Shown here piece after piece: positions 12,619 to 27,021 of a stretch of 64,000 nt of DNA. The position numbers and the translations under genes were made by a program. The stretch lies in the NCBI RefSeq assembly GCF_000002235.5, contig NW_022145611.1, forward strand, positions 1,726,754-1,790,753, read 5' to 3'. Every line of letters begins with the position of its first letter. The stretch's first letter is position 1. Below the pieces are notes generated by a model, which was not told where the DNA came from, did not search any database, and saw nothing but the letters and a program-made list of their open reading frames with translations. The stretch is from Strongylocentrotus purpuratus (Eukaryota; Echinodermata; Echinoidea; Camarodonta; Strongylocentrotidae).

Positions 12619-15600
12619 GATGATAATGATGATGATGATGATGATGCTTATAATGACAATGCTATTAATATCTCACACATCCTTACATTGAATTCCTCTG
12701 CAATGTTTGGCCCAACCAAGAATATCTTGGTATCAAGCGTGTTCACAGGTCCAAAATCCTTCTTAAAGTTTGCAAAGTCTTCAAAGACCTTTGGATAGAG
12801 GGCTGAGCTAACGACGTCACTGTCTCGTATCCATTTGCCATGCTGTGCCACGAGTTCAGTCTTCAAAGCATCAAAGTCAAGAGGTGCTAGAGATTCACCT
12901 GGTCTGCCGTCAACAATGGATAGTCCTTTTGTAACCTAGGAGGAGATAAAAAAAAGAGAATTTTATACAATGCTTCTATAATCTCAACAAACTCCAACAT
13001 TTGCAGTTCAAGATGCCCAAATTAGTATACCGTATCTCCTATATTAATTTTGTCCAAATAAAAGGTTGTCATTCTATGTAGCTGTCATTCTATGCAAACC
13101 TCAAAGAGGTTTATATATTGTAAGGTTGAATAATATGAAACAATGCATTTTTCAAAGTTAATTAAAAAAAGCAAGAATGTATGTAAAATGAACTTAGAAA
13201 ACAGAAAATGTATGAAAGGATAATATGCACAAAATAAAAAATACTCCAACAAAATGAATGTACTGCCTCCCATATCCATAGCTCTATCTCAGGTACCGTT
13301 TATGGAATCCACAGCTGCAAGGAATATTTATATCAAATACACGTTCATAGAAAAGGCAACTCTGCATATAAATGAAAGGAGGAACTGAATAATTTCCTGA
13401 TCTGGGGTATCTGCTGACAAAAAGAAATTGCAAAGTACTTATGAAGACTGTATGAAGTCTAAAACCTTCACATCAAACTCTTACCTTTGACCGGAGAGGT
13501 TCGGGGAATCCCCCATATGGTTGTCCAATATGGCCTTGCAGGAACTCCACTACAGACTTGGGGAAGGAGAGTTCATCAGCCTTCTCCTCAATCTGCTCTG
13601 GGGTGAGTTTGTTCTGAACCATGAACTGAGCAAGGTCTCCAACTACCTTAGATGATGGTGTCACCTGAAGCAAAAATATAACATTAGTGAGTGCATGGTT
13701 TGTACTAAGAAAATCTTTTAATTCACTATTGTATTGCAAAAAGATTGGTTTTACTATTTTCAAAAAGAAAAAAAAAATGGATTTGCTTTCTTATAGCTAA
13801 ATGACTGACATGTTTATGCATGATAGCATCTTACAGAGGAAATCCACCTTGCATGCAATACACTACATGTTGCTATAATCGACAAGCCTCAACAATCTTT
13901 ATATTGATCACAAGTCATTTTGCTCTGACTGATCTTCAGCAAATTTGTACACATTATCAGTTAGGGGAGCCTTCCAAAGTTGCGACTGTGCCGCGACGCG
14001 TCGGGGCGCAGAGCAGGATATGAGAACAAAGGAGGCGTCTTTTTGCGCCCTTTTGCGCGTTTGGCGTCGGATACGAGAGGACTCCAGTTGGTTCCTAGCT
14101 CATTAAAATCTGGCTATTGTTTGGAGTCTCATTGTTACGAAATTACCCCGCCGGGGCGCGCCCCAGCGAAGCACTTGACATTTGTGAATGGGAGCTCAAA
14201 CTTTGAATAGCTTTCGCGCTCTTTCGCGCCCAGTCCGGCGCATTAGTTATTCATGTCGTCTTGCGATTTGACTCTGAAAAGCATTACTTTGGCTACTGAT
14301 TTGTTTTAATATTATTTTACGTACATGACATTGGTTACAATGTTTGTTCTGATTGTTTATTTCCCTCTCAACATCGGAGTTCTGTAGGCGTTAACGTTGG
14401 CATGATTGTTCATTATTTCATCTCCTCCTGTTCTGTTCATGATTGTGTTCAATATACACATGTATCAATTTTAATACAAATTGATTTGTTTACGAAAAAA
14501 CAACTTTATTTATTCTTACCCCACTCTCTCTGGCATTGTTTTCCTCTTGCATGTTTTGACACTTTATTTGTTTCATATTACATTAAATTTGTGTATATTT
14601 CCTTATACTTAGCGATGTTATCGCGCGTTTCGGTTTTCTTGTTTTGTTTTCTTTAATTTTCCTTGTATCTTGTAAAAAGTTCTGTCGTATGATCATTATA
14701 AATCATATAATTATATCATCAGTCTGTTATTTCAATACAAAGGTCCTTCAAATCTTCTTAAAATTAGAGAATGTATTTTTAAATCCGTGATGTTGAAAAT
14801 GATACTTGATCAAGAACGTCGTAGTTTCTCCTTGAAATGGATTTAAAAAGCGTTTATCTGTCTTACGATTTTTTGTTAATGCAAATGATATCCGTATTGT
14901 CGGGAACATCATCAATATGTTTCATTAGAATGAAGACGCTCATTTTCGGAATCTTCTTTCTTTGCAAAACACTAATGTTACGAACAAAATTAAATACACT
15001 GTACCCGTATCATCGGGGATATCGCATAACTCCCAGGGAGATTATCAATTGCAAATCAACATAGTAAATTATGCCTAAATCGTAAGAATAGAGCATGCAT
15101 TAAAAAATAAGAGCATTACCAGGAAATAATGTTTAAAATTTCACCTTGAACATATCTCAAGAAGAAATTAGTTTATCATTCTGTTCCAAAGAATTTTATC
15201 GAATATTTCTTTGCGAAGAAGGGGGGGGGGGGGGGGTTACAGCCGCGGCCAGTTTTAGATCTAGGTCATTGTTGAGAAGAACTAAAATACGTATATATTG
15301 TGCTGCCACGTGGTATCGAAAGAGCGTAGTGCGTTCTAGAACAAATACAAGCCATGGCAATTCGTTAGAATTACTTCTCGTAACAGAACTGTCTCACTAG
15401 CTGTCTAATTAAGGATCCATCCAGGAGATCCATCATGCACGTGTTCGTATCGAGTAGTAGACGGAATTCATAATGATTGCGTTGTTTTGGGCCATTTTTT
15501 TTAAATTTTTTTTAGGGGGGGGGGGGGGGGGGCTAGCACTTATTCTTCTTCTACTGGGTCATCAAGAAACACAAATAGTGTTGAAATTTTCTGCAATCCC

Positions 15601-17708
15601 TGTATTAGCGCCGAGGGTAGAAAATCCAATAGAAAAGTCAGCTGGACAATAGCAATTTAATGTTTGTCGAACAATCAGGGAGAAATACTGGGCACACAGG
15701 TACACGATATTGGCCCACATCTTCAATAATCCCGATATGACTATTTAAGCACATGCTCACAATATGAATATCAAATCTGGTTATTGTTTGGAGACTCATT
15801 GTTATAAAGGGGTACTTTTCACACACCAAAGTCCGCCTCGTCGAGTACACAAGAGTCTGGCCCGTATTGACTTTACACACCGGACTTAGGGGGTTGTTTT
15901 CAAATGGAAGGAACATGCATATGCGTACCCTACATAACACTCAGTGGGGAGGGGGGGGGGCGGTGCGCTTAACGGCGAAGCACTTTTTGTGAATTGTGAA
16001 TTTGTGAATGGGAGTTTAAATTTTGAAAAGCTTTCGCGCCCGTTCCGACGCATTAGTTATTCATGTAATCCCCGCGTGTGTGTCCGCTCTCGTCTTGAAA
16101 GATTTGACTCTAAAATTTTCACTTTGGCTACTGATTGTTTATTTCCCTCCCAACATCGAAGTTTTGTAGGCATTGACGTTGGCATGATTGTTCATTTCTG
16201 TTTATTAATGTGTTCAATACTTGCATTATATTAATTTGTTCACGAACAAAACAGAAACGATATGTATAATTATATTCCTTCTGTATGTTTTGACTCATTA
16301 TTGTTTCATATTACATTATTTTGTTCTGTCATCCGATCAAAATAGCCTATATCTATATCATCAATCTGTTCTTTCTCATGCAAGATCGATTTAAAGAATA
16401 GAAACGTAAGGTTCTCTAAATCTTCGCAAAATCAGCTATTGTATTTCAAAACCGTGATTTAAAAATGAAACTTATAATCAAAGACATTGTAAGATTCTGC
16501 TTGAAATTAGATTATAGGGCGTTTATAAATATGTCATACGAAATGAACAAACATCTGCAAATTAAAGATATTACAAAAATTATAAAACTAATTTTACGAA
16601 AAAAGGAATATCTGCATCATTGGGGAAATCGATATACTCCCAGAGAGATTATTATTTGCAAATCAACATTGTAAATTATGTTTAAATCGTATGGGACCTT
16701 GAATGAACACAGAATACTGATTTAAGAAGAAAGAAGGAGTGTTTATCGGACACGATGTTCGTTATTTTCACCTCGAACTATTCAAAATCGCTTATCTGTT
16801 CCAAACATGAAATTCGATCGAATATTTCTTCGCGAAGAAACTGTATTGGTGGTGGCATTTGACGTATAACAATTTGTTGTCATCAATTGCTCGTGAGGTT
16901 TTGACGTTTCATATTTGTTAGCTAGCGCTAGTAAATTATTTTGTTTTAACGTTCACTGTGTAAGGCCTGAACACGTCATGTTCACATTGGGTGTTATATA
17001 GCATACGGATATTACAGTACATGTAACTTTTACAAGCACATTGTTATTGCAACGCAATGACAAAAGACAGCTCTTTGAGCAGCTAATAGTTGTTGCGCCC
17101 ATTGTTCCGCTCATAGGCGGCCATTACCAATTACCGGGCAATATTTGTTATTGTATCATTAGTTTAGTTTATTAATCTATTCATGTTTTCTATTTATTTA
17201 TTTAGTTTTGGGGAGGGGGAATGTGGTATTACGAATTCATGACCCTTATACATAATGACCATGTTCTCAAATTACGAATAGTGGTCTTCATGAATAGTTG
17301 TCCAATGAATAGCGGTCCTTATAACTAGCGAGCGGAGCCCTCCTGATGGGCCTCTGCCATTTTTGTCCGGCCGTTCACTTCGCAACCACCCCCCCCCCCT
17401 CCCTCACACACACACACATAATACGCAGCTTTAATGTGTACCTAAACAAGAATCTATAGCAAGTCAGACAATTATAGCGATCAAACAATAGCCTTGCTCG
17501 GCCGCGTGAAATCCTGCCACGGCATTCTATGTTTTTTCCTTTAGAGCTAACTTTTCTTTTGTATTCGCTCCATGGAACTCTACTTTATCTTACAGCGAGG
17601 TGAAATGAAAAGAGCGTCATCATGAGTTTGATGTTATCCTTCTTCTCCCTAGTTAAGTCAAACCTTCAATTTAGGCCTATCCATAAAAGGTAGCTTCCTG
17701 TACCATTT

Positions 17709-17742
<34 letters not shown>

Positions 17743-20700
17743 GACTGCTATATGAAGCATGACTGTGTATGCTCTGAATTAGGCAAACAGGGGACCGGCG
17801 GCTTTAGGACCTCTCCGAACGAAATGTAATGTTGAGTTATGCCTTACCAAAGGGCACTAGCATATCGACTTGGTTTGTAACCAGGGAGCTCCCGGGTTAC
17901 GAGCTGCTCTGCTCTACCACTGGGCTAAAGCGCCTCCCTCCTTTTAAAAAGATCTTTTAAAATTTGCCGTTTTTTTTTAGAATAAGAATCGAAACATGTT
18001 TGGTATGTTTTTGTATCTGTGCATTATGATTTCAAAATTTCACTTTCGCCACTTAATTAAACAAATCTACGAATAAATGATTCGAAAGTTAGAGCAGAAA
18101 TCGATGTTTGTATTTGTGTTCCTGCCCGTTTTGCGATCATTTAGTACATATAGCGCAAAGTAGAAGTCGAATGATAAATTATCACCATGAACTGATTAAT
18201 GTTTTGTATTGCATTTCGAATTGCTGCTCAACTTTATCCCCATCAGGCTACGCTTTTTTTTTACATCTTCATGACACACATGTTTTATAATCTCGATATA
18301 GTTCCAAGACTCTTTTTTCTATTTATTCCACTTTTAAAAAGAGCTATGGAATTATTATGATTTAAAACGCCTTTTGGACGGGCAATTTTCGAAGGCAAAT
18401 CTCGGGCGTGAAATCCTGCCACGGCATTTTATGTTTTTTTCCTTTAGAGCGAACTTTTCTTTTGTATTCGCCCCATAGAACTCTACTTTATCAAACAGCT
18501 AGATGAAATGAAAAGAGCGTCATCTTGAGTAGATCTTTTGTTTGATGTTATCCTTCTTATCCCTAATAAGCAAACCTTCAATTTATTGGAACCAAGTCAA
18601 GGGAGGAAAAGAAAAAAGAAGAAGAGGATTTTACTGACAAAATATAAATTCTTCCTAGCTCAGGCTGTGACGATGTGCAACGCGTAGCTTGAATATGAAT
18701 GATGAGAGAGAAAGATAATTCCTTTGTCCATTATTACGACACTAGAATAATATCGTGTTGTGGGAATTATACAAATATGTTGATAATCATTCAAATTACA
18801 AACATACACAAGCGTCCTAAACAGTAATCAATTTGCCGACTATAACCGCATTCATGTATTCATTCACATCATTCGTCTTTTATTTTTTTGTTGTTGGGGA
18901 CAATCAAGCTCACAATTAAACAGCCATTAATCGTACATAGTCATCTTTATTTCACATTTCATACAGTCGTCACAAAAATTAAAAGGAGGCGTATTAAACC
19001 CAACAAAAATAAATCATAATTTATTCTGATCAAGATGAACGAGTGTGTTGATTGCCCCCCAAAACAGATACGCTCCTACCAGAAAGTTCATGCTGTGCTG
19101 TAGCAATGTACATCGCAAAGCTTCGACAATGATTGGAAAGATAATACCCCGCCTGTTACGACGCAAAACGGCGCGAGAAGAATAGATCGCGACGCGAGAA
19201 GAATACATCAAGTTTTTACAAACAATGGAATGTTTATCAGAACGAGAACCGGAGGGGAAGACAGGCTTCGGCCGACAAATACTTTCTGTATATCAAGTTT
19301 AAGCTGTACCGCACATCACGAGCGAGAACAATAACGGGAGAGATAATCTTCCATCGCCTGGTAGGGCGCAAAGGGGCACAAGAAGAATAGAGCGGGTTTA
19401 TACCAACAATAGACAGTTTCTTTTCATATGCAAAAATCAGGTGAGGGTGACTATGGCGCCCCTTCGCGCCCCTTTGCGCCTCAATGCGTCTCTTGAGACG
19501 CGACTGTTCTATTCATCGCGCCCCGACGTGTCCGGGCACAGTCGCAACTTTGGAAGGCTCCCCTTATTATAAAACACATACATATCCATATACATATATA
19601 TCCATGATCTTACATACAGAGATGCCTTAATGCTTTACCATATAAAGAGGCAATACTTTAACTATATCTCACTGTCATACTGATAGGGGGAGAGAGGGTG
19701 GGGGGGGGGGCAGTGTGGGCAGCTGCCCCCCCCCCCTCCAATAAAAATCAAAACATGGTTTATTTCTAATTTGATATCAGTGATTTACAAATGTTGCTGA
19801 AAAGACATGATTTTCCAGGTTTTTTTTCTCACTTTCGCCCATTATGCCACCTGGTGGTGATGCAGATATTTTTTCTGCCCCCATAAGTTTTTGCTCATTA
19901 CACTACTGCTATTTCTACCCCATATTGTAGGTAAAAATTGCTCCACCAATTGTAGGTAAATATTTTACTAGACTGCTAGGGACACCGTTAGTCCTACAAG
20001 TATGTTCAAGATCTTACAGCCGGTTGAGAATCAATACCTTAACTGAGGATTCTAGGACATTGACCTTTTACAAGGACAATGTCTCTTATCTACACCACCT
20101 TCTTTGATTTTGACCTCTGACCTACTCACCTTGATCAGGTCCCCGAGGAGTTGATTGGCTTGTACATAGGCCTTCTTCACCTCATCAAACTGACTTCCTA
20201 GACCAAGACTGAAAGCCTGAAACTGAAGATTGGTGTACTGTCCGCCTGGGATCTCATTACGATAGATGTCAGCATTGCCACTCTTCATGGTGACTGTGCA
20301 TTCAAAGGGAGCGTAGAGTTGACGAGTCACCTCCCAGTATGAGCTGTATTTGAAGACCTCTTCCAACGCCACACCTGATACGTGTTATAAAGTAAATAAA
20401 CAATTACTTGCCTACATGATTACAACAGATTAAGCTAGGATTTGTTTCCTAGATATTAAATATCAAACAAGTGATAACATTGAAATCTTACAGTTCCTAG
20501 ATAAATTTTCCCCATGGTAAATTTTGATAAATTTCAAATGGCGCTTACGGCCGTACAATGGTAGCTGCAACCATGAAAATCTCAGAATATTTAGTTGTGA
20601 TATATCATTTCCAAGCAGGAATAGCTAATTGGTCGGTTTTAGTCAAGAAACATTGTTTTATAGCTTAATTAATATCTCGACCTTGAGAGGGAGCTTTACA

Positions 20701-23700
20701 ACATAAAGAGTGTATTATTTACAATTTCATAACTTTAGACTCGATTTCAACCGCGACAACGATCACTGAATATTGTAGGATCGCATATGCTTCCAATATA
20801 TTCATTTGAACCAAATTCATGACCCCATACCAAAACTTTGTATTACCTGTAACAGGTTCCAATTTACAAGTGTGAAAACTGAATTCCATCCTATTCCTCC
20901 AATATCTCTACTCAATGCAAATAATAAAAGGCATTTCTTTCTAACCCGTGTCCATGCCGGTGTTCTCTAATGCTGCTACAATGGCTCCCATGCTAGGTTG
21001 TGATGTCATCCCTGATACAGAGTCTGCCGCCACATCCACAACATCCGCTCCTGCCTCTGCAGCGGCCAACATGGCAGCCACGCCCGCACCAGAGGTATCA
21101 TGAGTATGGATGTGGATTGGCATGTCAGGGAACCGATCTCGTAGCTCAGACACAAGAATGGTAGCAGCCCTCGGCTTCAGTAGACCAGCCATGTCCTGTG
21201 AAATACAATTGTACATTTAAGATGCTGTTTATTTTAAACTCAGTCTTGATTTATTCAAAATAATAGTACATTTTCATTTCATGCCATGTATCTAGAAGTC
21301 TATTCAAAGATGTATTAAAATCAAACATTCATGGTTCTCAACCTAGCTTTACCTTAATGATGTTCATGCGTGGGTATATAGTCGTTCACGAAGTAGGCAA
21401 CTTGACGATCACTACATAACACTGAACCAATGGGTATTATGCTCCCTTGCATAAGTTCATATGCTGCCCTCTATATACCCATGCTTGAGCAACTTTAAAA
21501 GAGCACTCACAGAATTTCTTCTTACGAATGATTTGTTCTGAAGTCCATACTTATCCAAAAAACCTTCATAGGTTTGTTTGTTCGTAGTTTGAACAACCTA
21601 TTTTCTCAATATCTTACTCCAATACCTGCTGACAAAGAAAAATATGTTTTTCTTTTGTAATATTGACAGGGGCTTATGGATTGTATATTCTTATATGATG
21701 GAAAAGTGTTTCTTACATAATTAAATATAGAAAAATCAAACCATGAACAAATATTTGTCTGTTGAAGCCATACTTCACAAAGTGCACTTTTTAAATAACC
21801 TATACAGGTCCCTCATTTTGGAATAGCTTGGACATAAAAATAACTGAATCAACCTCGCTATATTCCCTCAGGCATAATCTCGAAGATTCCTACTTAAATG
21901 CATTTGTTAAACAATTTTTCATTCCTCTCTCTCTCTCTCTCTCTCTTTTATCAGACTTACAAGTTATAGACTTAAATTGTTTCCTTTGGGTAATCACGGC
22001 TACATGCATATATTCTTTATTTACTAATTCTTTGTTTACATGTTATTCATAATGCTGTGTCAGTGACTCTAACTTTGTTTTTCTTTAATGCAATCAAATT
22101 CAGTTACATATTTTGTATTTCATTTGGGAGCCTACAATTTACAAGCTTTGCTTCTTAAAGGTACAATGTCCCATTTGCAGGCCCAACTAATGAAAAGGGT
22201 AAATTCCAATGGCATTTGAAAGACAATACTAAGGGCTTGAAAATGGATTTTTGTGGGAAAATAACGACCATTAGTTGTCGAATCGACCTAAGTGATTGCA
22301 ATCACCTAAGCAATAGTCTGATTTTCAGAGCCTTTTACCAAATGGTTGTATGTTTTGTGCTGTACAAAGATTCAATCAGTTTAATTTGGCCATTACAAGT
22401 AGTGGGTTATTGATGTAGACAAATGCTCATGTACCTGTTACAGCTCACTTTATGTATGTTATAACCAAAGAAAAAAAGGTTGTCAGTCAATCACTCAATA
22501 GTGTCTGACAATGAAGTCTAGAAGGTAAAAAAGTTTTCTTGCATAATTTGAATACTAGGACACTGCTTATGTTTAAATTTCACAGATATGACATATTCAT
22601 TATTCCTGCAAAGTTCTACAAAATTTGATGTTGGCTGCAAAAGGGACATAGTACCTTTAGTAGGTTCCCTATATTTCACATTATTATTTCTCTATGTTAC
22701 ATGTTTATCATTGTTTTATCACGTGTTTTCTTGTCAAATCTTCTGTATCAGACAAATTTGTTAGATGGAATGTGGAACAATAAAACTAGCAAGTTCTGAA
22801 AAATACTTCTATAATGGGTAACATGTTTGAAATAATCCGATGCTCACCTTAATGCACAGGATGTGAGTACCTGCTTTCACAAGCTCTGTTGCTAGGTCAG
22901 TATAATAGTCCATGGTATATTTAGTCTTTGATGGATCTGATACATCTCCACTGTAAGAGATAGCAGCTTCCACTACACCACCTGATGCTCCTGCGGCTTC
23001 CATGCCAAGGATCAGGTTCGGCAGGTAGTTCAGACAGTCAAACACACGGAAGATATCCATTCCACTCTTATGAGCCTGTTCACAGAACCTTACGAGAAAT
23101 CAGGAAAACAGTTAGAATCTGTAAAGGATGTGTCAAAAACATGGGAAATATCCATTCCACTCTTATGAGCAATTTTAAGAAGCCTTACAAGAGTTCCTTA
23201 AGACAGTGAGTATCAAACGTTGAAAAGAACAGGTTGAAAGGTATTGTAGTTGAGAAAGTCAAAGATAAATAAAAAAGACTTGGAAGAAATTAATTCAACT
23301 CTTAAAAGAGGATTGATCAAAACAGGAGATCATGAGGAGAGTAACGAGCGTCAATGGTTGTTCCATACTATGTCAATTACAACTTGCAAATGAATGTCTA
23401 TAATGCCGGTAACAGTGCAAACAAAAAACAGAAGAACTTCAATACCATAGTCTTCATTGAACACAAAAAGCTGATGCATTGAACTAATATAACCCTCTCC
23501 CCCCCCCCCCCCTGAGTTTAGAAAATATGATGAATTTGTTGTGTGAGTAAGACTAATTGAACAGTTGAACAGTTGTTTGTTTTTCTAATAAGTCCCCTCA
23601 AAGTATGTTATAAATAGCTTATGCTAATGTTTCAATGATTCAGCTCATGCTGATGTTTCAGTGACAGATTAGACATTACATATAATTATATTATACAATA

Positions 23701-26700
23701 TGCTTCAAGGTTAGGGTTATACTGGAATATACATAAAATGTATGCTTACTTGTACACTACATTATCAGGATATGAAGTATATCCCACAGCGTTAGCCCCT
23801 CTGAGAAGCATTTGGAACGGAATATTGGGGATGATTTCTCTAAGCGTCTCCAGCCTCTCCCAAGGACATTCATGCAGGAAGCGCAAAGCAACATCAAATG
23901 TAGCACCTATCAGAAGAGCACATGAAGCACATCGATTATCAGAGTGACAAATATCAAGGTGTGTTGTTCATTTAAAGTCACTTAAATGTAATAATCTATG
24001 AAGTTCCTTCCTGGAAATATTTACACGATTTGATAAATAAGGACCATCAACAACAATGAAAGACGACATACTTTGTTGAAAGCACATGAAATATTATCCC
24101 CTTAGGCATATTTGCCATACTATGCATTATGCTCCTGTCTTTGATTTTGATAAAATGTTATATACATTGTTATAAGTTCTGTAGTCTCAAATTTTGATGT
24201 TATTACAAGAAACTCTGCAATAGACCATGATCTTCATACAAAGTAAGAATTTATCTTGATATTTTATAACGAAAGTAGGCTTAGGATTTATCAAAGGAAT
24301 TTGCAACAAAATGGCTCTGCTTTATGTATACAAAAAAACGCTTTAAACATAATTGAGTTAAATTGAGCCACGCTTGAAAGATGAGAAGAATGATTAATTG
24401 ATTACCTCCCCAGTTTTCTAAACTGAACAAGTTCTGGAAGTTGTGAGCTACAAACGGTGAGATGTTCTTGAGATCATAGGTCCTAACACGGGTTGCAAGC
24501 AGCGACTGATGTGCATCCCTGTACGTGGTGTCGGTCAGCATGAGACCAGGGTTGTTCCGAACTGCTTTAGCAAACGCTTCAGGTCCTTCCCGTAGCAAGA
24601 TATCTCTCTTACCCAAAGGAATGGCCTTGTCTGTTGGGATTCAAGCATGGAGAATCAAGGTCGGTTAGTGCTTGTAAGTGCTCTTGGCAGTATGTGTAGC
24701 AGTATGTGTAGCAGTTATACAGACAAATATTTGATTTCTACACCTGGGCGAGTTTAAGATAATTTATTCAATACATTACAGATATTATCAATTATGGTAT
24801 ACCTGATGATTGTATCAAGTGACTTGAATCAGAAATAAAATGACAAATTTTTATGCTAATCTTGTTAAAAAAAAAAAAATCAGTCTTGGTGATGTGCGGG
24901 ACAGATACGACCAAGTACTTGTAAAAGGTTAGTGTTTGACTTGCCTAAATTGAAGCTTTGATTGTTTCCATTTTAAAATTACAGAATAGATGCATAAAAG
25001 TGCAATATAAACATAACTACTTTCTTAAAATGCAAACTCTGTGTTAACTGTTTTCAAAGTAAACGGGATAAAGACATACATGTATGTATGCAGTTACTAA
25101 GACACACCACATATATTAAGAATGAAAATGGACTTTGGTTTGAATTTCATTTTTTTGAAAACCACACAAAAAATGCCATCAAAAAAATTATCTTAGTCTG
25201 AGGGTTATTGATCTGTAATATAATATTTACTTGTATTCTACATTCAAAATTTTCCAATGAAGATCATATTATTTCTGAACTCAATCTTTGGTACAAGAAG
25301 ATAACAGAAAAGAAACATGAGAAGGTTTTCACATGAATACACTCACCCGTCCATTCAATGGCAATGAATGGACAGTAAGCCTGGTATTGTGCTACTCTAA
25401 TTAAGTATTGGATATCACACTACTTTATTATTTAGGTTTATAAGGTGGGTTCAAGAATGCAGCCTATGGCAAACCAATATTCCATTCACATGTTTATGCT
25501 TTAATATTATCCATCGCACTTGGCTAACAATTATTGTGCAGCAGCTATGCAAGCTCCATGCAACACTCTTGATCAACGCATCTTGATGAGTTCAAAGTTA
25601 AGACGCAATGTATAATCAATTTCATATGACATCGAGACGCGCATTGTGCATGTGTTTGGCTGGGCAAGCACTGCATGATGTGACATCACCCAATAAAGCA
25701 AATAGCAACCTCCACGATCGTGCAACTCTTGGCTTCTTGATCAGGTTTATAGTCAATTTTATGACTTTATACTCATCTTGTAGACTCATCTTATAACAAA
25801 ATTCAGTTTGTCAACATTCTTGATATAAAAGACATGGAAATATATGAACTGCAATGACTTTACAAGAGGGTCAAACTACCTGCACCAATATCTACAGATA
25901 AATATTTAAATGAGAACATATTATTCACAAGTGAACTATAGATGTCACATACAGAATTAATTTGAAAGAGTTCTTGAAACCTGATATGTAGTTGGTTTTA
26001 AGAAAAAAATATATTAAGTACAGAAATGAGAAATAATGGGTTTCTATTTTTAGTATTTAGTGATGTACATGTAAGTACATGTATATCTAGACAAGATTGA
26101 GAGAATAGTAACACAGAGACAAAATATTAATAGTAGAGAAAGATATTATTGATTGCATTAAAATGGCTCGGTATATACAGTACACGCCGAAAATCTCCGC
26201 AACACGATTACACGATTTATTTTTAGGATTACACGGTTTACACGATTCACCTGAATCGTGTAACTGTGTAATCGTGTAAATTTACACGATTGAAGAATGT
26301 CGCTCTGAATCGTGTAATCGTGTAAATAGTTAAGTGCATTGGTCGGATGATTCGACCAGATGTAACAATCGTGTAACTGTGTAATCGTGTAAACTTACAC
26401 GATTGAAGAATGTCGCTCTGAATCGTGTAATCGTGTAAATAGTTATTAGGGTTATAAGGGCATTGGTAGAACGATGCGACAAGCTGCAGCAATCGTTAAA
26501 TCTTATCCTGCTTACACCAATTGCTTTATACACAACTTACCTTCAGTGTACATCAGTTAATTACTGTACTTTATATTCGTGTATAAACCTCAGCACTTTC
26601 CACTAACATGTATCGTATACTAATCCGTGAGACAAGGTAGGAAAACGTCAGAAACAGGAAGACATGATAGATGAAATAGTAAAGGAAAAAAGATAGCTAC

Positions 26701-26989
26701 GAGGAGAAGGGAACATATAAAAGGAAAATGAGGGTTGAAAGGCACGATAAAGATAAACAGAAAAAAAAGAGAGAAAAAAGGGAAAACTAAAAAGTTGACC
26801 GGAAGAAAAGAAAGAGTGAAATAGAGTGATAAAAAAAAGAAGGGCGAAACCTAGTAAAATTAACAGAAATGAGAAGGCTATGAAACGGAGAGGAAAAGAG
26901 ACAAATTAATAAGGTAAGAGGGGAACAAAATGAGGGAAAGAGAGGCGAGAAAGATATGGGGGGAATGGAAAGATATTGAAAGAAAGAGA

Positions 26990-27021
<32 letters not shown>

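Noticed and set aside
12544-12798. Asp-rich ORF
   Set aside because: A GAT microsatellite followed by the antisense of PC exon 16.
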